Below are positions 53,707 to 63,743 of a stretch of 64,000 nt of DNA, piece after piece. Numbering within the stretch: position 1 is the first letter of the stretch; every line of letters begins with the position of its first letter. Under the pieces are notes generated by a model. That model did not search any database. It was given only the letters and a program-made list of their open reading frames with translations, and was not told the DNA's origin. The translations under genes were made by a program, and so were the position numbers. Source of the DNA: Streptomyces halstedii (lineage in GTDB: Bacteria > Actinomycetota > Actinomycetes > Streptomycetales > Streptomycetaceae); the NCBI GenBank assembly GCA_000720535.1, contig JOAZ01000035.1:1-64000 (forward strand). The letters run 5' to 3'.

Positions 53707-54780
53707 ATGTCTGAGACAACAGGTGCTTCCTACGCGGCGGCCGGCGTCGACATCGAAGCCGGTGACCGCGCCGTCGAGCTGATGAAGGAGTGGGTGAAGA
53801 GGACCAGGCGTCCCGAGGTCGAGGGCCTCGGCGGCCTCGGCGGGTTCGCCGGGCTCTTCGACGCCTCGGCCCTCAAGCGCTACGAGCGCCCGCTGCTCGC
53901 CTCCGCCACCGACGGCGTCGGTACGAAGGTCGATCTGGCCCGCCGCATGGGGGTCTACGACACCATCGGCCGCGACCTCGTCGGCATGGTCGTCGACGAC
54001 CTCGTCGTCTGCGGTGCCGAGCCGCTGTTCATGACCGACTACATCTGCGTCGGCAAGGTCCACCCCGAGCGCGTCGCGGCCCTCGTCAAGGGCATCGCCG
54101 AGGGCTGCGTCCTGGCCGGCTGCGCCCTCGTCGGCGGCGAGACCGCCGAGCACCCGGGGCTGCTGGGCCCCGACGACTTCGACGTCGCCGGTGCCGGGAC
54201 GGGCGTGGTCGAGGCCGACCTGATGCTCGGCCCGGACCGTATCCGCAAGGGTGACGTGGTGATCGCGATGGCGTCGTCCGGTCTTCACTCGAACGGGTAC
54301 TCGCTCGTGCGCCACGTGGTCTTCGACCGGGCCGGCTGGTCCCTGGACCGGCAGGTCGAGGAGTTCGGCAGGACCCTGGGCGAAGAGCTCCTGGAGCCCA
54401 CCAGGATCTACTCCCTGGACTGCCTCGCCCTCACCCGCACCACCGAGGTCCACGGCTTCAGCCATGTCACGGGCGGCGGCCTGGCCAACAACCTGGCCCG
54501 GGTCGTGCCGGACTCCCTGCACGCCACGGTTGACCGGTCCACCTGGACGCCGGGCGCCGTCTTCGACGTGGTCGGCACGGCCGGCAAGGTCGAGCGCCTG
54601 GAGCTGGAGAAGACCCTCAACATGGGCGTCGGCATGATCGCGATCGTGCCGGCCGACTCGGTGGGCGCGGCACTCACGACGCTGGCGGACCGGGGCGTGG
54701 AGGCCTGGGTCGCCGGTGAGATCACCGACCGCGGTGCCCACACCACCGGTGCGGCACTGACGGGCGACTACGCACGGTAG
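53707..54780 (+). CDS. purM: AIR synthetase
   Basis: 357 residues with DGVGTKVDLA, AMASSGLHSNGYSLVR and HVTGGGLANNL, characteristic of phosphoribosylformylglycinamidine cyclo-ligase. It converts FGAM to AIR. It follows purF by 60 bp on the same strand, so they are likely co-transcribed. Confidence 0.95.
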   Translation: MSETTGASYAAAGVDIEAGDRAVELMKEWVKRTRRPEVEGLGGLGGFAGLFDASALKRYERPLLASATDGVGTKVDLARRMGVYDTIGRDLVGMVVDDLVVCGAEPLFMTDYICVGKVHPERVAALVKGIAEGCVLAGCALVGGETAEHPGLLGPDDFDVAGAGTGVVEADLMLGPDRIRKGDVVIAMASSGLHSNGYSLVRHVVFDRAGWSLDRQVEEFGRTLGEELLEPTRIYSLDCLALTRTTEVHGFSHVTGGGLANNLARVVPDSLHATVDRSTWTPGAVFDVVGTAGKVERLELEKTLNMGVGMIAIVPADSVGAALTTLADRGVEAWVAGEITDRGAHTTGAALTGDYAR

Positions 54781-54980
54781 AGGCCCCACGACGGCATGTC
54801 GACGGGCCCGGCGCACCGCCGCCGGGTCCGTGGGCGCCGGGGCGCCCCGGACACGACGAAGCGGTTTCGGGCATGACGAAACCGCGCCGTGCCGGACGGG
54901 TCGGAGATCGTCCGCCCGGCCGGGACAGCACAGAACCCGGTCCGGGCGGACCCGGACCGGGTTGATGTGTCAGCGCGAGG

Positions 54981-55232
54981 TCAAGCGCCGCGACGCTGTG
55001 ACGACGGACCGGACTGTTCGTCCTCGTCCGCGTCGTCGTTATACAGATCCGCGTACTGTGCGTACGGGTCATCTTCCTCGTCGTCGTCCTCGAACGGCTC
55101 GGCGTTCGGTGGTTGACTAGAAGTCGATGCGCCCAGCTCATTGGCCAGACGCGACAGGTCAGTCCCGCCGGTGCTGTACTTCAGCTGGCGGGCGACCTTT
55201 GTCTGCTTGGCCTTTGCCCGGCCGCGCCCCAT
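54981..55232 (-). CDS. DUF3073 small acidic protein
   Basis: 83 residues: a short basic N-terminus (MGRGRAKAKQTKVARQLKYS) then a strongly acidic region (FEDDDEEDDPY, DDADEDE), the DUF3073 family. It is highly conserved in actinobacteria downstream of purM. The start is ATG 55232, with GAGGGGG about 8 nt upstream. Function unknown. Confidence 0.85.
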   Translation of the reverse strand: MGRGRAKAKQTKVARQLKYSTGGTDLSRLANELGASTSSQPPNAEPFEDDDEEDDPYAQYADLYNDDADEDEQSGPSSQRRGA

Positions 55233-55553
55233 GGCTCGACCCCCTCGGTGACGGGGCTCGACGGCCCCAGAGTCTTGACACGCGTTCATGTTTCGGGACG
55301 GACTCTCGGCTGAGAGACCGCGCCCGTGGCTTTAACCGTACCTGCTTCGTCGGGCATACGGTACGCCGCCCGCCTCACGCGCCTGTTCACGTGACCTTCG
55401 AGGAGCCTGTCCTCGCTGGTCAACGGCGATTTTAACCTCTTCCGGACGGCCGACCCGCCGACCGGAGTGAGTCTTGTCTCCCCGCCCGGCCGCCGGCCCC
55501 GCCACCCCGCCCGAGGCGGCCCGGTGACGGGGCGGCGGCCGGTGCGGACCGGT
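55233..55553. other. Intergenic region between DUF3073 gene and vdh
   Basis: 320 bp. It contains a long GC hairpin near 55490-55545 (CCGCCGGCCCCG against CGGGGCGGCGG) downstream of vdh, likely its terminator. The rest should carry the promoter of the DUF3073 gene. No gene seen. Confidence 0.5.
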
Positions 55554-56636
55554 TCAGCGGCGGGCGGCCTCCGCCATCCGCTGCTCGGCGATCCGGTCGG
55601 CCGCGGCGGCCGGCGGAATCCCGTCCGCCTTCGCACGTGCGAATATGGCCAGCGTGGTGTCGAAGATCTTCGCGGCCTTCGCCTTGCACCGGTCGAAGTC
55701 GAAGCCCTGGAGCTCGTCGGCGACCTGGATCACCCCGCCGGCGTTGACCACGTAGTCCGGGGCGTACAGAACCGAACGGTCGGCAAGGTCCTTCTCCACC
55801 CCCGGGTGGGCGAGCTGGTTGTTGGCGGCCCCGCAGACCACCCGCGCGGTGAGCGCGGCGACGCTGGCGTCGTCGAGCGCGCCACCGAGCGCGCACGGAG
55901 CGTAGATGTCGAGGCCCTCGGTACGGATCAGCGCGTCGGTGTCCACGGCCACGGTGACCTCGGGGTGCGGGTCCGTGACACGGCGTACGGACTCCTCGCG
56001 GACGTCCGTCACGATCACCTCGGCCCCGTCGCTGAGCAGGTGCTCGACCAGGTGGTGACCCACCTTGCCGACACCCGCCACGCCGACCTTGCGGCCGCGC
56101 AGCGTGGGGTCGCCCCACAGGTGCTGGGCGCTGGCGCGCATGCCCTGGAAGACGCCGTACGCGGTGAGCACCGAGGAGTCGCCGGCGCCGCCGTTCTCGG
56201 GGGAGCGGCCGGTGGTCCAGCGGCACTCGCGGGCGACGACGTCCATGTCGGCGACGTAGGTCCCGACGTCGCAGGCGGTCACGTAGCGGCCGCCGAGCGA
56301 GGCCACGAACCGGCCGTAGGCCAGCAGCAGTTCCTCGGACTTGATCAGCGCGGGGTCCCCGATGATCACGGCCTTGCCGCCGCCGTGGCCGAGCCCGGCC
56401 ATGGCGTTCTTGTACGACATGCCGCGGGACAGGTTCAGCGCGTCCGCGACGGCCTCCTCCTCGGAGGCGTACGGGTAGAAGCGGGTGCCGCCGAGGGCCG
56501 GGCCCAGGGCGGTGGAGTGGAGGGCGATGACGGCCTTGAGGCCGCTGGCACGGTCCTGGCAGACCACGACCTGCTCGTGGCCTCCCTGATCCGAGTGGAA
56601 CAGGGTGTGCAGGACGCCGTCGGTCACATCGGTCAC
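55554..56636 (-). CDS. vdh: Valine dehydrogenase (Glu/Leu/Phe/Val family)
   Basis: 360 residues. ELFV dehydrogenase motifs: catalytic Lys in [10 protein letters not shown] and [11 protein letters not shown], and the NAD-binding [15 protein letters not shown]. From memory the sequence is close to Streptomyces coelicolor Vdh. It oxidatively deaminates valine, feeding branched acyl-CoA precursors. GTG 56636 starts at the conserved VTDVTDG; the longer frame upstream is unlikely. Confidence 0.92.
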   Translation of the reverse strand: MTDVTDGVLHTLFHSDQGGHEQVVVCQDRASGLKAVIALHSTALGPALGGTRFYPYASEEEAVADALNLSRGMSYKNAMAGLGHGGGKAVIIGDPALIKSEELLLAYGRFVASLGGRYVTACDVGTYVADMDVVARECRWTTGRSPENGGAGDSSVLTAYGVFQGMRASAQHLWGDPTLRGRKVGVAGVGKVGHHLVEHLLSDGAEVIVTDVREESVRRVTDPHPEVTVAVDTDALIRTEGLDIYAPCALGGALDDASVAALTARVVCGAANNQLAHPGVEKDLADRSVLYAPDYVVNAGGVIQVADELQGFDFDRCKAKAAKIFDTTLAIFARAKADGIPPAAAADRIAEQRMAEAARR

Positions 56637-56812
56637 TGTGGTGACTCCCAAGTACGAAGCGGCGGAAGGCCCTCCTGGAGGTGGGGAGGACCCCGGGCCG
56701 ACCGCTGCGGCCGGCCCGACTGGGCACGAGCGTAAGTCCTCCGGACACGCGGGTCCGTGCCGGTGCCCGGGATCACCCCCTGGCGGAGTACCGGCGTGAC
56801 ACGATCTGCTGC

Positions 56813-57658
56813 ATGTCGGTGGTGTCTTCGGTGCTCGTCCCCTACGCGTCCTACCTGCGGGTGTACGAGCCGCTCGTCGCCTTCCAGGAGCCCGAGCGGA
56901 GCCACTGGGCACGCTACGCCGGGCGTCCCGGCCGGCCCACGGCGCAGGACGAACTGCGCCGTTCGCTGGCGGACTTGGTGCCCACCCCGCCGGTGGCGGT
57001 CCCGGAGCGCGAGAGCGGGGACGCCTTCGTCGCGGAGATCGACGGGGTGGTGTGCGTCTGCCCGTGGCGGACCCGGATGCGCGGATGGCTGGCGATGGAG
57101 GAACTAGAGGGTCTGTTTCCGGCCAATGTGCTGGACGTGGTCCTGCCTCCGGTGGTGCGTGCGCAGGCCGCCGCGGACCACGAACGCTGGGCGGAGCGGA
57201 ACCCGGACGCCCGTCCCTGGATCCGCACCACGGTGTGGCACGTGCCGGTCCGCTGGTTCGTGCTCTTCACGGACGAGGAGCGGGAGTACGTGGCGGCCGG
57301 CGACGGCGACGGCCGCCCGCTGCTGCGGTACCGCACGCCGATGGTGCAGGCGCGGCGCCGGCTGGCGCGGGCGCTCAGGACGCTGCGGGAGACGGTCGAC
57401 GAAGGGCCGCTGACCGAGGGACTGGTGGACGTGGGCCGCTGGCTGGAGGAGTTCCACCCGAAGGCCCTGGTCGAGCTGGACTACGGCGGCCTGGTGCACG
57501 CGCTGAGCGGCGAGCTGCTGGCCGCGGACCGCTCGGCGGCGGACGTGGCCGAGGGCATCGCGGCGCTGCGGGACGGCGACGGCGACGCGGCGGGGGTGGC
57601 GTACGGGCGTCTCGTGGAGCGCTGGAGCGCGGTGCGGGAGCGGCGGTCCGCGAACTGA
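56813..57658 (+). CDS. Conserved hypothetical protein
   Basis: 281 residues, soluble, rich in Arg and Glu, with conserved-looking segments [35 protein letters not shown] and [19 protein letters not shown]. It lies between vdh and bldC, as in other Streptomyces, and is probably orthologous across the genus, but I do not know a function. Confidence 0.8.
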   Translation: MSVVSSVLVPYASYLRVYEPLVAFQEPERSHWARYAGRPGRPTAQDELRRSLADLVPTPPVAVPERESGDAFVAEIDGVVCVCPWRTRMRGWLAMEELEGLFPANVLDVVLPPVVRAQAAADHERWAERNPDARPWIRTTVWHVPVRWFVLFTDEEREYVAAGDGDGRPLLRYRTPMVQARRRLARALRTLRETVDEGPLTEGLVDVGRWLEEFHPKALVELDYGGLVHALSGELLAADRSAADVAEGIAALRDGDGDAAGVAYGRLVERWSAVRERRSAN

Positions 57659-58357
57659 GGGGCAGGGGCCGGTTTACGTCACAAGTGGCCACAACCACCG
57701 CATAGAGCTGTGATCGGGAGGGAAGAGACAACCTGTGAGGTGTCCGGCATCGAGGACACCGTGAGCCCCCGGGAGCGCCCGGCGGACCGGTGGAGGTGGG
57801 CGGAGATGACCTGACGGGACCAGACGGGAACTGACGGGCCGTGAACCTGTGTCCTGTGTGACGCGTGTGAAGTGTGTGACGACGGGACGCCGGTGGTGGT
57901 CCGGGACCTACGTCCCGAACCGGGCCTTTGCCTCAAGCGTGACGGATAGCACTAACGGGGCCCTTGCGCCGTTCCCTACTCCTCATGCCAAAATAGGACA
58001 AGGAGTCCGGGGGGGGCTCTGTCCGTCCAAGTATGGGCGGAATGCTCTGCATTGCTCGCTATGGGGGGTCTGATGACTTCTGGCGACTCCTGTTCGTCCC
58101 TGTGACTGATCGTTACTGGGGTGTGACTGTCCGCTATGGCATGGTCCATCGGCTTCCGTCGCTGATGAACACCTGGGAGGGCAATTCCATCGGTTTGGCC
58201 GACGTGGCTGGACGGATGGTGTAGTTGTAGTGCCGAGGACAAGCCGTTCGTCCTATAACCGACTCGGCCCGCGTCCGCCATTTCGGGCAACGCGGGTCAA
58301 GGTGCAGAATTTAGAGGAAAGAACCGAGATGGTTCGGTTCTCCCGAGGAGGCCGCTC
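57659..58357. promoter_or_regulatory. Long upstream region of bldC
   Basis: Almost 700 bp without a convincing gene; it includes AT-richer stretches with GTGTGAC- and CCTGTGAC-like words. A long conserved leader before a developmental gene suggests complex regulation. The small open frames here lack coding character. Confidence 0.5.
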
Positions 58358-58564
58358 ATGACCGCTCGCACCCCTGATGCCGAGCCGCTGCTGACCCCGG
58401 CTGAGGTTGCCACGATGTTCCGCGTGGACCCGAAGACGGTCACCCGTTGGGCGAAGGCTGGCAAGCTCACGTCCATCCGCACGCTCGGTGGACATCGCCG
58501 GTACCGCGAGGCAGAGGTCCGCGCACTGCTTGCGGGTATTCCGCAGCAGCGCAGCGAGGCCTGA
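58358..58564 (+). CDS. bldC: Developmental regulator BldC
   Basis: 68 residues of the MerR-type winged HTH: LLTPAEVATMFRVDPKTVTR and TLGGHRRYREAEVRALL. The sequence matches S. coelicolor BldC as far as I recall. BldC controls entry into aerial growth by cooperative binding to direct repeats. GAGGAG upstream of ATG 58358. It has its own strong terminator. Confidence 0.97.
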   Translation: MTARTPDAEPLLTPAEVATMFRVDPKTVTRWAKAGKLTSIRTLGGHRRYREAEVRALLAGIPQQRSEA

Positions 58565-58709
58565 CACACCCCTGTCGCCGCACAGCCACACCGCTCCATC
58601 CAGGGCGCCGAACGGGTCCCCCAACCCGCTGGTGCCCCACTCATAGCTCCACACGACGGACGCCTGCCCCAACAGGCGTCATACCTGTGAGACGCAGGAC
58701 ACGTCGTTC

Positions 58710-58749
58710 GATCGCGCTGGACTCCGCCGGGTCCAGCGCGATCTTTTTT
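58710..58749 (+). terminator. Rho-independent terminator of bldC
   Basis: A 13-bp stem (58710-58722 with 58731-58743) followed by TTTTTT. This is the clearest intrinsic terminator in the window. Confidence 0.92.
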
Positions 58750-59185
58750 GTGCCCACGGGCCCTTGTCCCCGCCCTTGTCCCCGCGCTTGTCCCCGTGGG
58801 CCTTCCGCCCCCGCGGGCCCCGCGGCCCCGGTCCCGGGTGTCCCGCGACCCCGGTGCCCCGTCGCTTCGCGCGGTCGGGCGGTCGCGCTGCGCGGTGGCG
58901 GCGAACAGGCCGACGGGTCGGTTTCCCCAGGGGCCGTGTGCGACTCGGAGCGAGCCTGTTCGGGACTGTTCGTGTGGGTCCCGGGCGGCGTGGGCCGGCT
59001 CCGACCGAACGGTCCGGGATGTGCCTGAAAGGGGAGTGCAATTGCACATATTAAATTCGCCACTTGTAGGAAGTGAGTAAGGTCCCTCACGTCCAAAACT
59101 GTTTGAGTGACTCGCGTCACACCTGTGAGGTCCCGCTCACCTACGAGCCTGCCACTGTCCGCGGGCGGATCGCGGCGGCCTTCGG
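58750..59185. other. Intergenic region after bldC
   Basis: About 435 bp of GC-rich sequence without convincing genes. A short AT-rich patch at 59040-59060 (AATTGCACATATTAAATTC) stands out and could be a promoter or binding site. Confidence 0.4.
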
Positions 59186-59476
59186 TCATGTCGCGCCGGG
59201 ACTTTCGTCACCACCCGGCCCCTCGCGGACCGTTCCGCCCGGCTCCGGCCCCCGAGGCGCCCCGGCGGGCCTCTGCGGGGCTGCGGGGCTCCGGGGGGCA
59301 CTGTCGGACTCCCGTGCGCCGTACGGCGCCTGTGGGGCCGTCAGGGGCTCCATGGCGAGGCGTAACAGGCGATGGCAGACCGGGCAGCGCCCGGTGAGGT
59401 GGCGGTAGCCGGACGCGGCCGCCAGATGGGCGCGCAGCAGCGCGCGGGTCTCGTGCCGTGCCGTGGACGCAGCCAT
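59186..59476 (-). CDS. DUF6274-like small protein
   Basis: 96 residues. The N-terminus (RHETRALLRAHLAAASGYRH) and a CPVCHRLL motif match the small Streptomyces DUF6274 family; the rest is Pro/Gly-rich and likely disordered. The CPVC pair could bind zinc. ATG 59476 has GGAGG about 8 nt upstream. It lies just downstream of tRNA-Asp. Function unknown. Confidence 0.7.
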   Translation of the reverse strand: MAASTARHETRALLRAHLAAASGYRHLTGRCPVCHRLLRLAMEPLTAPQAPYGARESDSAPRSPAAPQRPAGAPRGPEPGGTVREGPGGDESPGAT

Positions 59477-59579
59477 GTGCGCGACCTCCCGGTCCCACCG
59501 GCCGCCCCGCGCCGAGGGAAACAGGGGCGGCCTCCGTCCTACGGAAGTACCCGTGAAGGGCGGCGGCGTCAAGACGCGC

Positions 59580-59610
59580 GAAAGCCCGGATCCGAGGGAT
59601 CCGGGCTTTC
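59580..59610 (-). terminator. tRNA-Asp terminator
   Basis: A perfect 14-bp stem (59580-59593 with 59597-59610) lies just past the 3' end of the minus-strand tRNA-Asp. Confidence 0.85.
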
Positions 59611-59618
59611 GTCTACTG

Positions 59619-59693
59619 CGGTCCTGACGGGATTTGAACCCGCGGCCTCCACCTTGACAGGGTGGCGAGCACTCCAAACTGCTCCACAGGACC
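59619..59693 (-). tRNA. tRNA-Asp(GTC)
   Basis: 75 nt. Acceptor stem GGTCCTG/CAGGACC, anticodon stem CCACC/GGTGG with loop CTGTCAA (anticodon GTC), T-loop TTCAAAT, discriminator G. Confidence 0.94.
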
Positions 59694-59813
59694 AGGCTGT
59701 TCCGCTGCCTTCCTCGCGTCCGGCTGCGAAGACAGACTCTACAGGAGGTCCCGGGGCCAGGTCGAACTCACCCACGGTCGCGACCCGGTCACGCCCCGTA
59801 CGGCCGGCGCGGA

Positions 59814-62800
59814 TCACGGCGCCGCCGCGTCGATCGCCTTGACGATCCGCTTGTCCGAGACCGGCTGGGCCGTGCCCAGCGCGTGGGCGAAGTAGCTCAC
59901 CCGCAGCTCCTCGATCATCCAGCGGATGTCCAGGACCTCCTGCGGCACGGGACGCCCCCGCGGCAGTTGTTCGAGCAGCCAGGCGTACTCGTCCTGCATC
60001 TCGTGGACCTTCTCCATGCGCGTGGTGTCGCGCTGGACGTTCGTCGGCATCTGCTGGAGCCGGCGGTCCTCGGCGACCAGGTAGCGCATCAGGTCGGGCA
60101 GCCTGCGCAGCCCGGTCGCGGTGACGAACCCGGGCGGTACGAGACGGGCCAGGTGCTCCCGTACGTCCGTGACGTTGTTGATCAGCACCAGGCTGCTGGT
60201 CGTCTTCAGCCGGCGTTCGCAGGCCTGCCAGGCGGCCAGGATCTGCTGCACCTGGCCGATCGTGCGCACCGTCAGGTCCACCAGGTCGGCGCGCACCTTC
60301 TCGTACAGCGCCCGGAAGGACGCCTCGTCCCAGGCCGGGCCGCCGTGGGCGGCGATCAGCCGGTCGGCCGCCGCCGTCGCGCAGTCGTCGAACAAGGCCT
60401 GGACGGAGCCGTGCGGATTACGGGACAGCGCCAGCTTCTGCTGGTTGGAGAGCGTGTCCGAGGCGAACTTGGAGGGGTTCACCGGGATGTTGAGCAGGAT
60501 CAGCCTCCGGGTGCCCCGCCACATCGCCTGCTGCTGCTCGGCCTGCGTGTCGAAGAGCCGTACGGCCACGCTCTCGCCCTGGTCGACGAGGGCCGGGTAC
60601 GCCTTGACCGGCTGGCCGGCCCTGCGGGTCTCGAAGACGCGGTCCAGGGTGCCGATCGTCCAGTCGGTCAGCCCCGACCGCTCGACGGACTCGCCGGACG
60701 GCCCGGCGGTGGCCGCCGCGGCCTTGGAGAGCGCCTGCCGGGCCTTGGGGCGCAGCGTGAGCTTCAGCGCCTCCAGGTCCTTGTCCTCGGCGACCTTGCG
60801 GCGCCGTTCGTCGACGATCCGGAAGGTGATCTTCAGGTGGTCCGGGACGCGTGACAGGTCGAAGTCGTCGGCCGTCACGGGGACGCCGACCATCCGCTGG
60901 AGCTCACGGGCGAGCGTGAGCGGCAGCGGCTCCTGGAGCGGGACCGCGCGGTCCAGGAACTTCGTCGCGTAGTTCGGGGCCGGGACGTAGTGGCGGCGGA
61001 CCGGCTTGGGCAGCGAGCGGATCAGCTCGGTGACGACCTCCTCGCGCAGGCCCGGGATCTGCCAGTCGAAGCCCTCGGGAGTGACCTGGTTGAGCACCTG
61101 GAGCGGGATGTGGACGGTCACGCCGTCCGCGTCCGCGCCCGGCTCGAACTGGTAGGTCACCCGGAACTTGAGCCTGCCCTGCCGCCAGGAGTCCGGGTAG
61201 TCGTCCTTGGTGACGGCCGAGGCCTTCTCGTTGATGAGCATGGACCGCTCGAAGTCGAGCGCGTCCGGCTCCTCACGGCGCTTGTGCTTCCACCAGGAGT
61301 CGAAGTGCGCCCCGGAGACCACGTGCTCCGGGATCCGCCGGTCGTAGAAGTCGAAGAGCGTCTCGTCGTCCACGAGGATGTCGCGGCGCCGGGCGCGGTG
61401 CTCCAACTCCTCGACCTCGCCGAGCAGTTTGCGGTTGTCGTGGAAGAACTGGTGGTGGGTGCGCCAGTCGCCCTCGACCAGGGCGTTGCGGATGAACAGG
61501 TCGCGGGAGGCCTCCTGGTCGATCCGGCCGAAATTGATCTTGCGCTGGGCGACGATCGGCACCCCGTAGAGCGTGACCCGCTCGTACGCCATGACCGCTG
61601 CCTGGTCCTTCTCCCAGTGCGGCTCGCTGTACGTGCGCTTCAGGAGGTGCTGGGCGAGCGGCTCGATCCACTCGGGTTCGACCTTGGCGTTGACCCGCGC
61701 CCAGAGCCGTGAGGTCTCGACCAGCTCGGCCGACATCACGAAGCGCGGCTGCTTCTTGAACAGCGCGGACCCGGGGAAGATCGCGAACTTGGCGCTGCGG
61801 GCGCCCAGGTACTCGTTCTTCTCGGTGTCCTTCAGCCCGATGTGGGACAGCAGTCCCGCCAGCAGCGAGGTGTGCACCGACTGCTCCGGCGCGTCCTCGT
61901 CGTTGAGCTCGATGCCCATCTGCTTGGCCACCGTGCGCAACTGCGCGTAGATGTCCTGCCACTCACGGATCCGCAGGAAGTTGAGGTACTCCTGCTTGCA
62001 CATCCGGCGGAAGCTGGAGGACCCGCGCTCCTTCTGCTGCTCCCGCACATGGCGCCACAGGTTCAGATACGCCAGGAAGTCGGACGTCTCGTCCTTGAAG
62101 CGGGCGTGGTGCTGGTCGGCCTGGGTCTGCTTCTCCGCGGGCCGCTCGCGCGGGTCCTGGATGGAGAGCGCGGCGGCGATCACCATGACCTCGCGGACGC
62201 AGCCGTTGCGGTCGGCCTCCACGACCATCCGGGCCAGGCGCGGGTCCACCGGCAGCTGGGAGAGCTTGCGGCCCAGCGGGGTGAGCCGCTTCTTCGGGTC
62301 CTTCTCGGCCGGATCGAGCGCGCCGAGCTCCTGGAGCAGCTGGACGCCGTCGCGGATGTTGCGGTGGTCCGGCGGGTCGATGAAGGGGAACTTCTCGATG
62401 TCGCCGAGGCCGGCCGCGGTCATCTGGAGGATGACGGAGGCGAGGTTGGTCCGCAGGATCTCGGGGTCGGTGAACTCCGGGCGGGTCACGAAGTCGTCCT
62501 CGGAGTACAGCCGGACACAGATGCCGTCCGACGTACGTCCGCAGCGGCCCTTGCGCTGGTTGGCGCTGGCCTGCGAGATCCGCTCGATCGGCAGCCGCTG
62601 GACCTTGGTGCGGTGGCTGTAGCGGGAGATACGGGCGGTGCCCGGGTCGATGACGTACTTGATGCCGGGGACGGTCAGCGAGGTCTCCGCGACGTTGGTC
62701 GCCAGAACGATCCTGCGGACGATGCCGTGGGGGGTCCGCTGGAACACCCGGTGCTGTTCGGCGTGCGAGAGGCGGGCGTAGAGGGGGAGCACCTCCGTGT

Positions 62801-63743
62801 GCCGGAGGTTCCGCTTGTTCAGCGCGTCCGCCGTGTCGCGGATCTCCCGCTCGCCGGAGAGGAAGACCAGGATGTCGCCCGGCGCCTCGTGGCCCAGCTC
62901 GTCGACGGCGTCGCAGATCGCGGTGATCTGGTCGCGGTCGGAGTCCTCGCCCTCCTCCTCCAGGAGGGGGCGGTAGCGCACCTCGACCGGATAGGTACGC
63001 CCGCTGACCTCGACGATCGGCGCGTCGCCGAAGTGCTTGGCGAAGCGCTCGGGGTCGATGGTCGCCGAGGTGACGACGACCTTCAGGTCGGGGCGTTCGG
63101 GCAGCAGCCGGGCCAGGTAGCCCAGCAGGAAGTCGATGTTCAGCGACCGCTCGTGGGCCTCGTCGATGATGATCGTGTCGTAGGCGAGCAGTTCGCGGTC
63201 CGTCTGGATCTCGGCCAGCAGGATGCCGTCCGTCATCAGCTTCACGAACGTCGCGTCCTGGTTCACCTGGTCGGTGAAGCGCACCTTCCAGCCGACGGCC
63301 TCGCCGAGCGGCGTCTTCAGCTCGTCCGCGATCCGCTCGGCGACCGTGCGGGCCGCGATCCGGCGGGGCTGGGTGTGCCCGATCATCCCCCGGACCCCGC
63401 GCCCGAGCTCCATGCAGATCTTGGGGATCTGCGTGGTCTTGCCGGACCCGGTCTCCCCGGCGACGATCACGACCTGGTGGTCGCGTATCGCCTCCAGGAT
63501 CTCGTCCTTCTTCTGGCTGACCGGGAGCTGGTCCGGGTACGACAGAGCGGGCACCCGCGCGGCGCGTGCGGCGACCCGCGCGGCCGCCTTCCCCGCCTGG
63601 GCGGAGATCTCGTCCAGCACGGACTGGCGGGCCTCGGGCTTACGGATGCGCCGGGCACCTTCGAGACGCCGGCCGAGCCGGTGCGCGTCGCGGAGCGAGA
63701 GCTGCCCGAGCTGGGACTGGAGATCGGCAAAGGAAGTAGACAT
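59814..63743 (-). CDS. hrpA: DEAH-box ATP-dependent RNA helicase HrpA
   Basis: 1309 residues, the length of bacterial HrpA. Walker A GETGSGKTTQ (96-105), IIIDEAHERS and the C-terminal HA2/OB and DUF3418 regions are present (for example SALFKKQPRFVMSAELVETS). It unwinds RNA with ATP, with roles in mRNA processing and rescue of collided ribosomes in other bacteria. Start ATG 63743. Confidence 0.93.
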   Translation of the reverse strand: MSTSFADLQSQLGQLSLRDAHRLGRRLEGARRIRKPEARQSVLDEISAQAGKAAARVAARAARVPALSYPDQLPVSQKKDEILEAIRDHQVVIVAGETGSGKTTQIPKICMELGRGVRGMIGHTQPRRIAARTVAERIADELKTPLGEAVGWKVRFTDQVNQDATFVKLMTDGILLAEIQTDRELLAYDTIIIDEAHERSLNIDFLLGYLARLLPERPDLKVVVTSATIDPERFAKHFGDAPIVEVSGRTYPVEVRYRPLLEEEGEDSDRDQITAICDAVDELGHEAPGDILVFLSGEREIRDTADALNKRNLRHTEVLPLYARLSHAEQHRVFQRTPHGIVRRIVLATNVAETSLTVPGIKYVIDPGTARISRYSHRTKVQRLPIERISQASANQRKGRCGRTSDGICVRLYSEDDFVTRPEFTDPEILRTNLASVILQMTAAGLGDIEKFPFIDPPDHRNIRDGVQLLQELGALDPAEKDPKKRLTPLGRKLSQLPVDPRLARMVVEADRNGCVREVMVIAAALSIQDPRERPAEKQTQADQHHARFKDETSDFLAYLNLWRHVREQQKERGSSSFRRMCKQEYLNFLRIREWQDIYAQLRTVAKQMGIELNDEDAPEQSVHTSLLAGLLSHIGLKDTEKNEYLGARSAKFAIFPGSALFKKQPRFVMSAELVETSRLWARVNAKVEPEWIEPLAQHLLKRTYSEPHWEKDQAAVMAYERVTLYGVPIVAQRKINFGRIDQEASRDLFIRNALVEGDWRTHHQFFHDNRKLLGEVEELEHRARRRDILVDDETLFDFYDRRIPEHVVSGAHFDSWWKHKRREEPDALDFERSMLINEKASAVTKDDYPDSWRQGRLKFRVTYQFEPGADADGVTVHIPLQVLNQVTPEGFDWQIPGLREEVVTELIRSLPKPVRRHYVPAPNYATKFLDRAVPLQEPLPLTLARELQRMVGVPVTADDFDLSRVPDHLKITFRIVDERRRKVAEDKDLEALKLTLRPKARQALSKAAAATAGPSGESVERSGLTDWTIGTLDRVFETRRAGQPVKAYPALVDQGESVAVRLFDTQAEQQQAMWRGTRRLILLNIPVNPSKFASDTLSNQQKLALSRNPHGSVQALFDDCATAAADRLIAAHGGPAWDEASFRALYEKVRADLVDLTVRTIGQVQQILAAWQACERRLKTTSSLVLINNVTDVREHLARLVPPGFVTATGLRRLPDLMRYLVAEDRRLQQMPTNVQRDTTRMEKVHEMQDEYAWLLEQLPRGRPVPQEVLDIRWMIEELRVSYFAHALGTAQPVSDKRIVKAIDAAAP

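Noticed and set aside
51982-54816. 944-residue minus-strand frame across purF and purM
   Set aside because: Runs antisense through two conserved genes and their gap; not credible as a gene.
57976-58290. Minus-strand frame in the bldC leader
   Set aside because: No domain or RBS; low-quality composition in a region better explained as regulatory.
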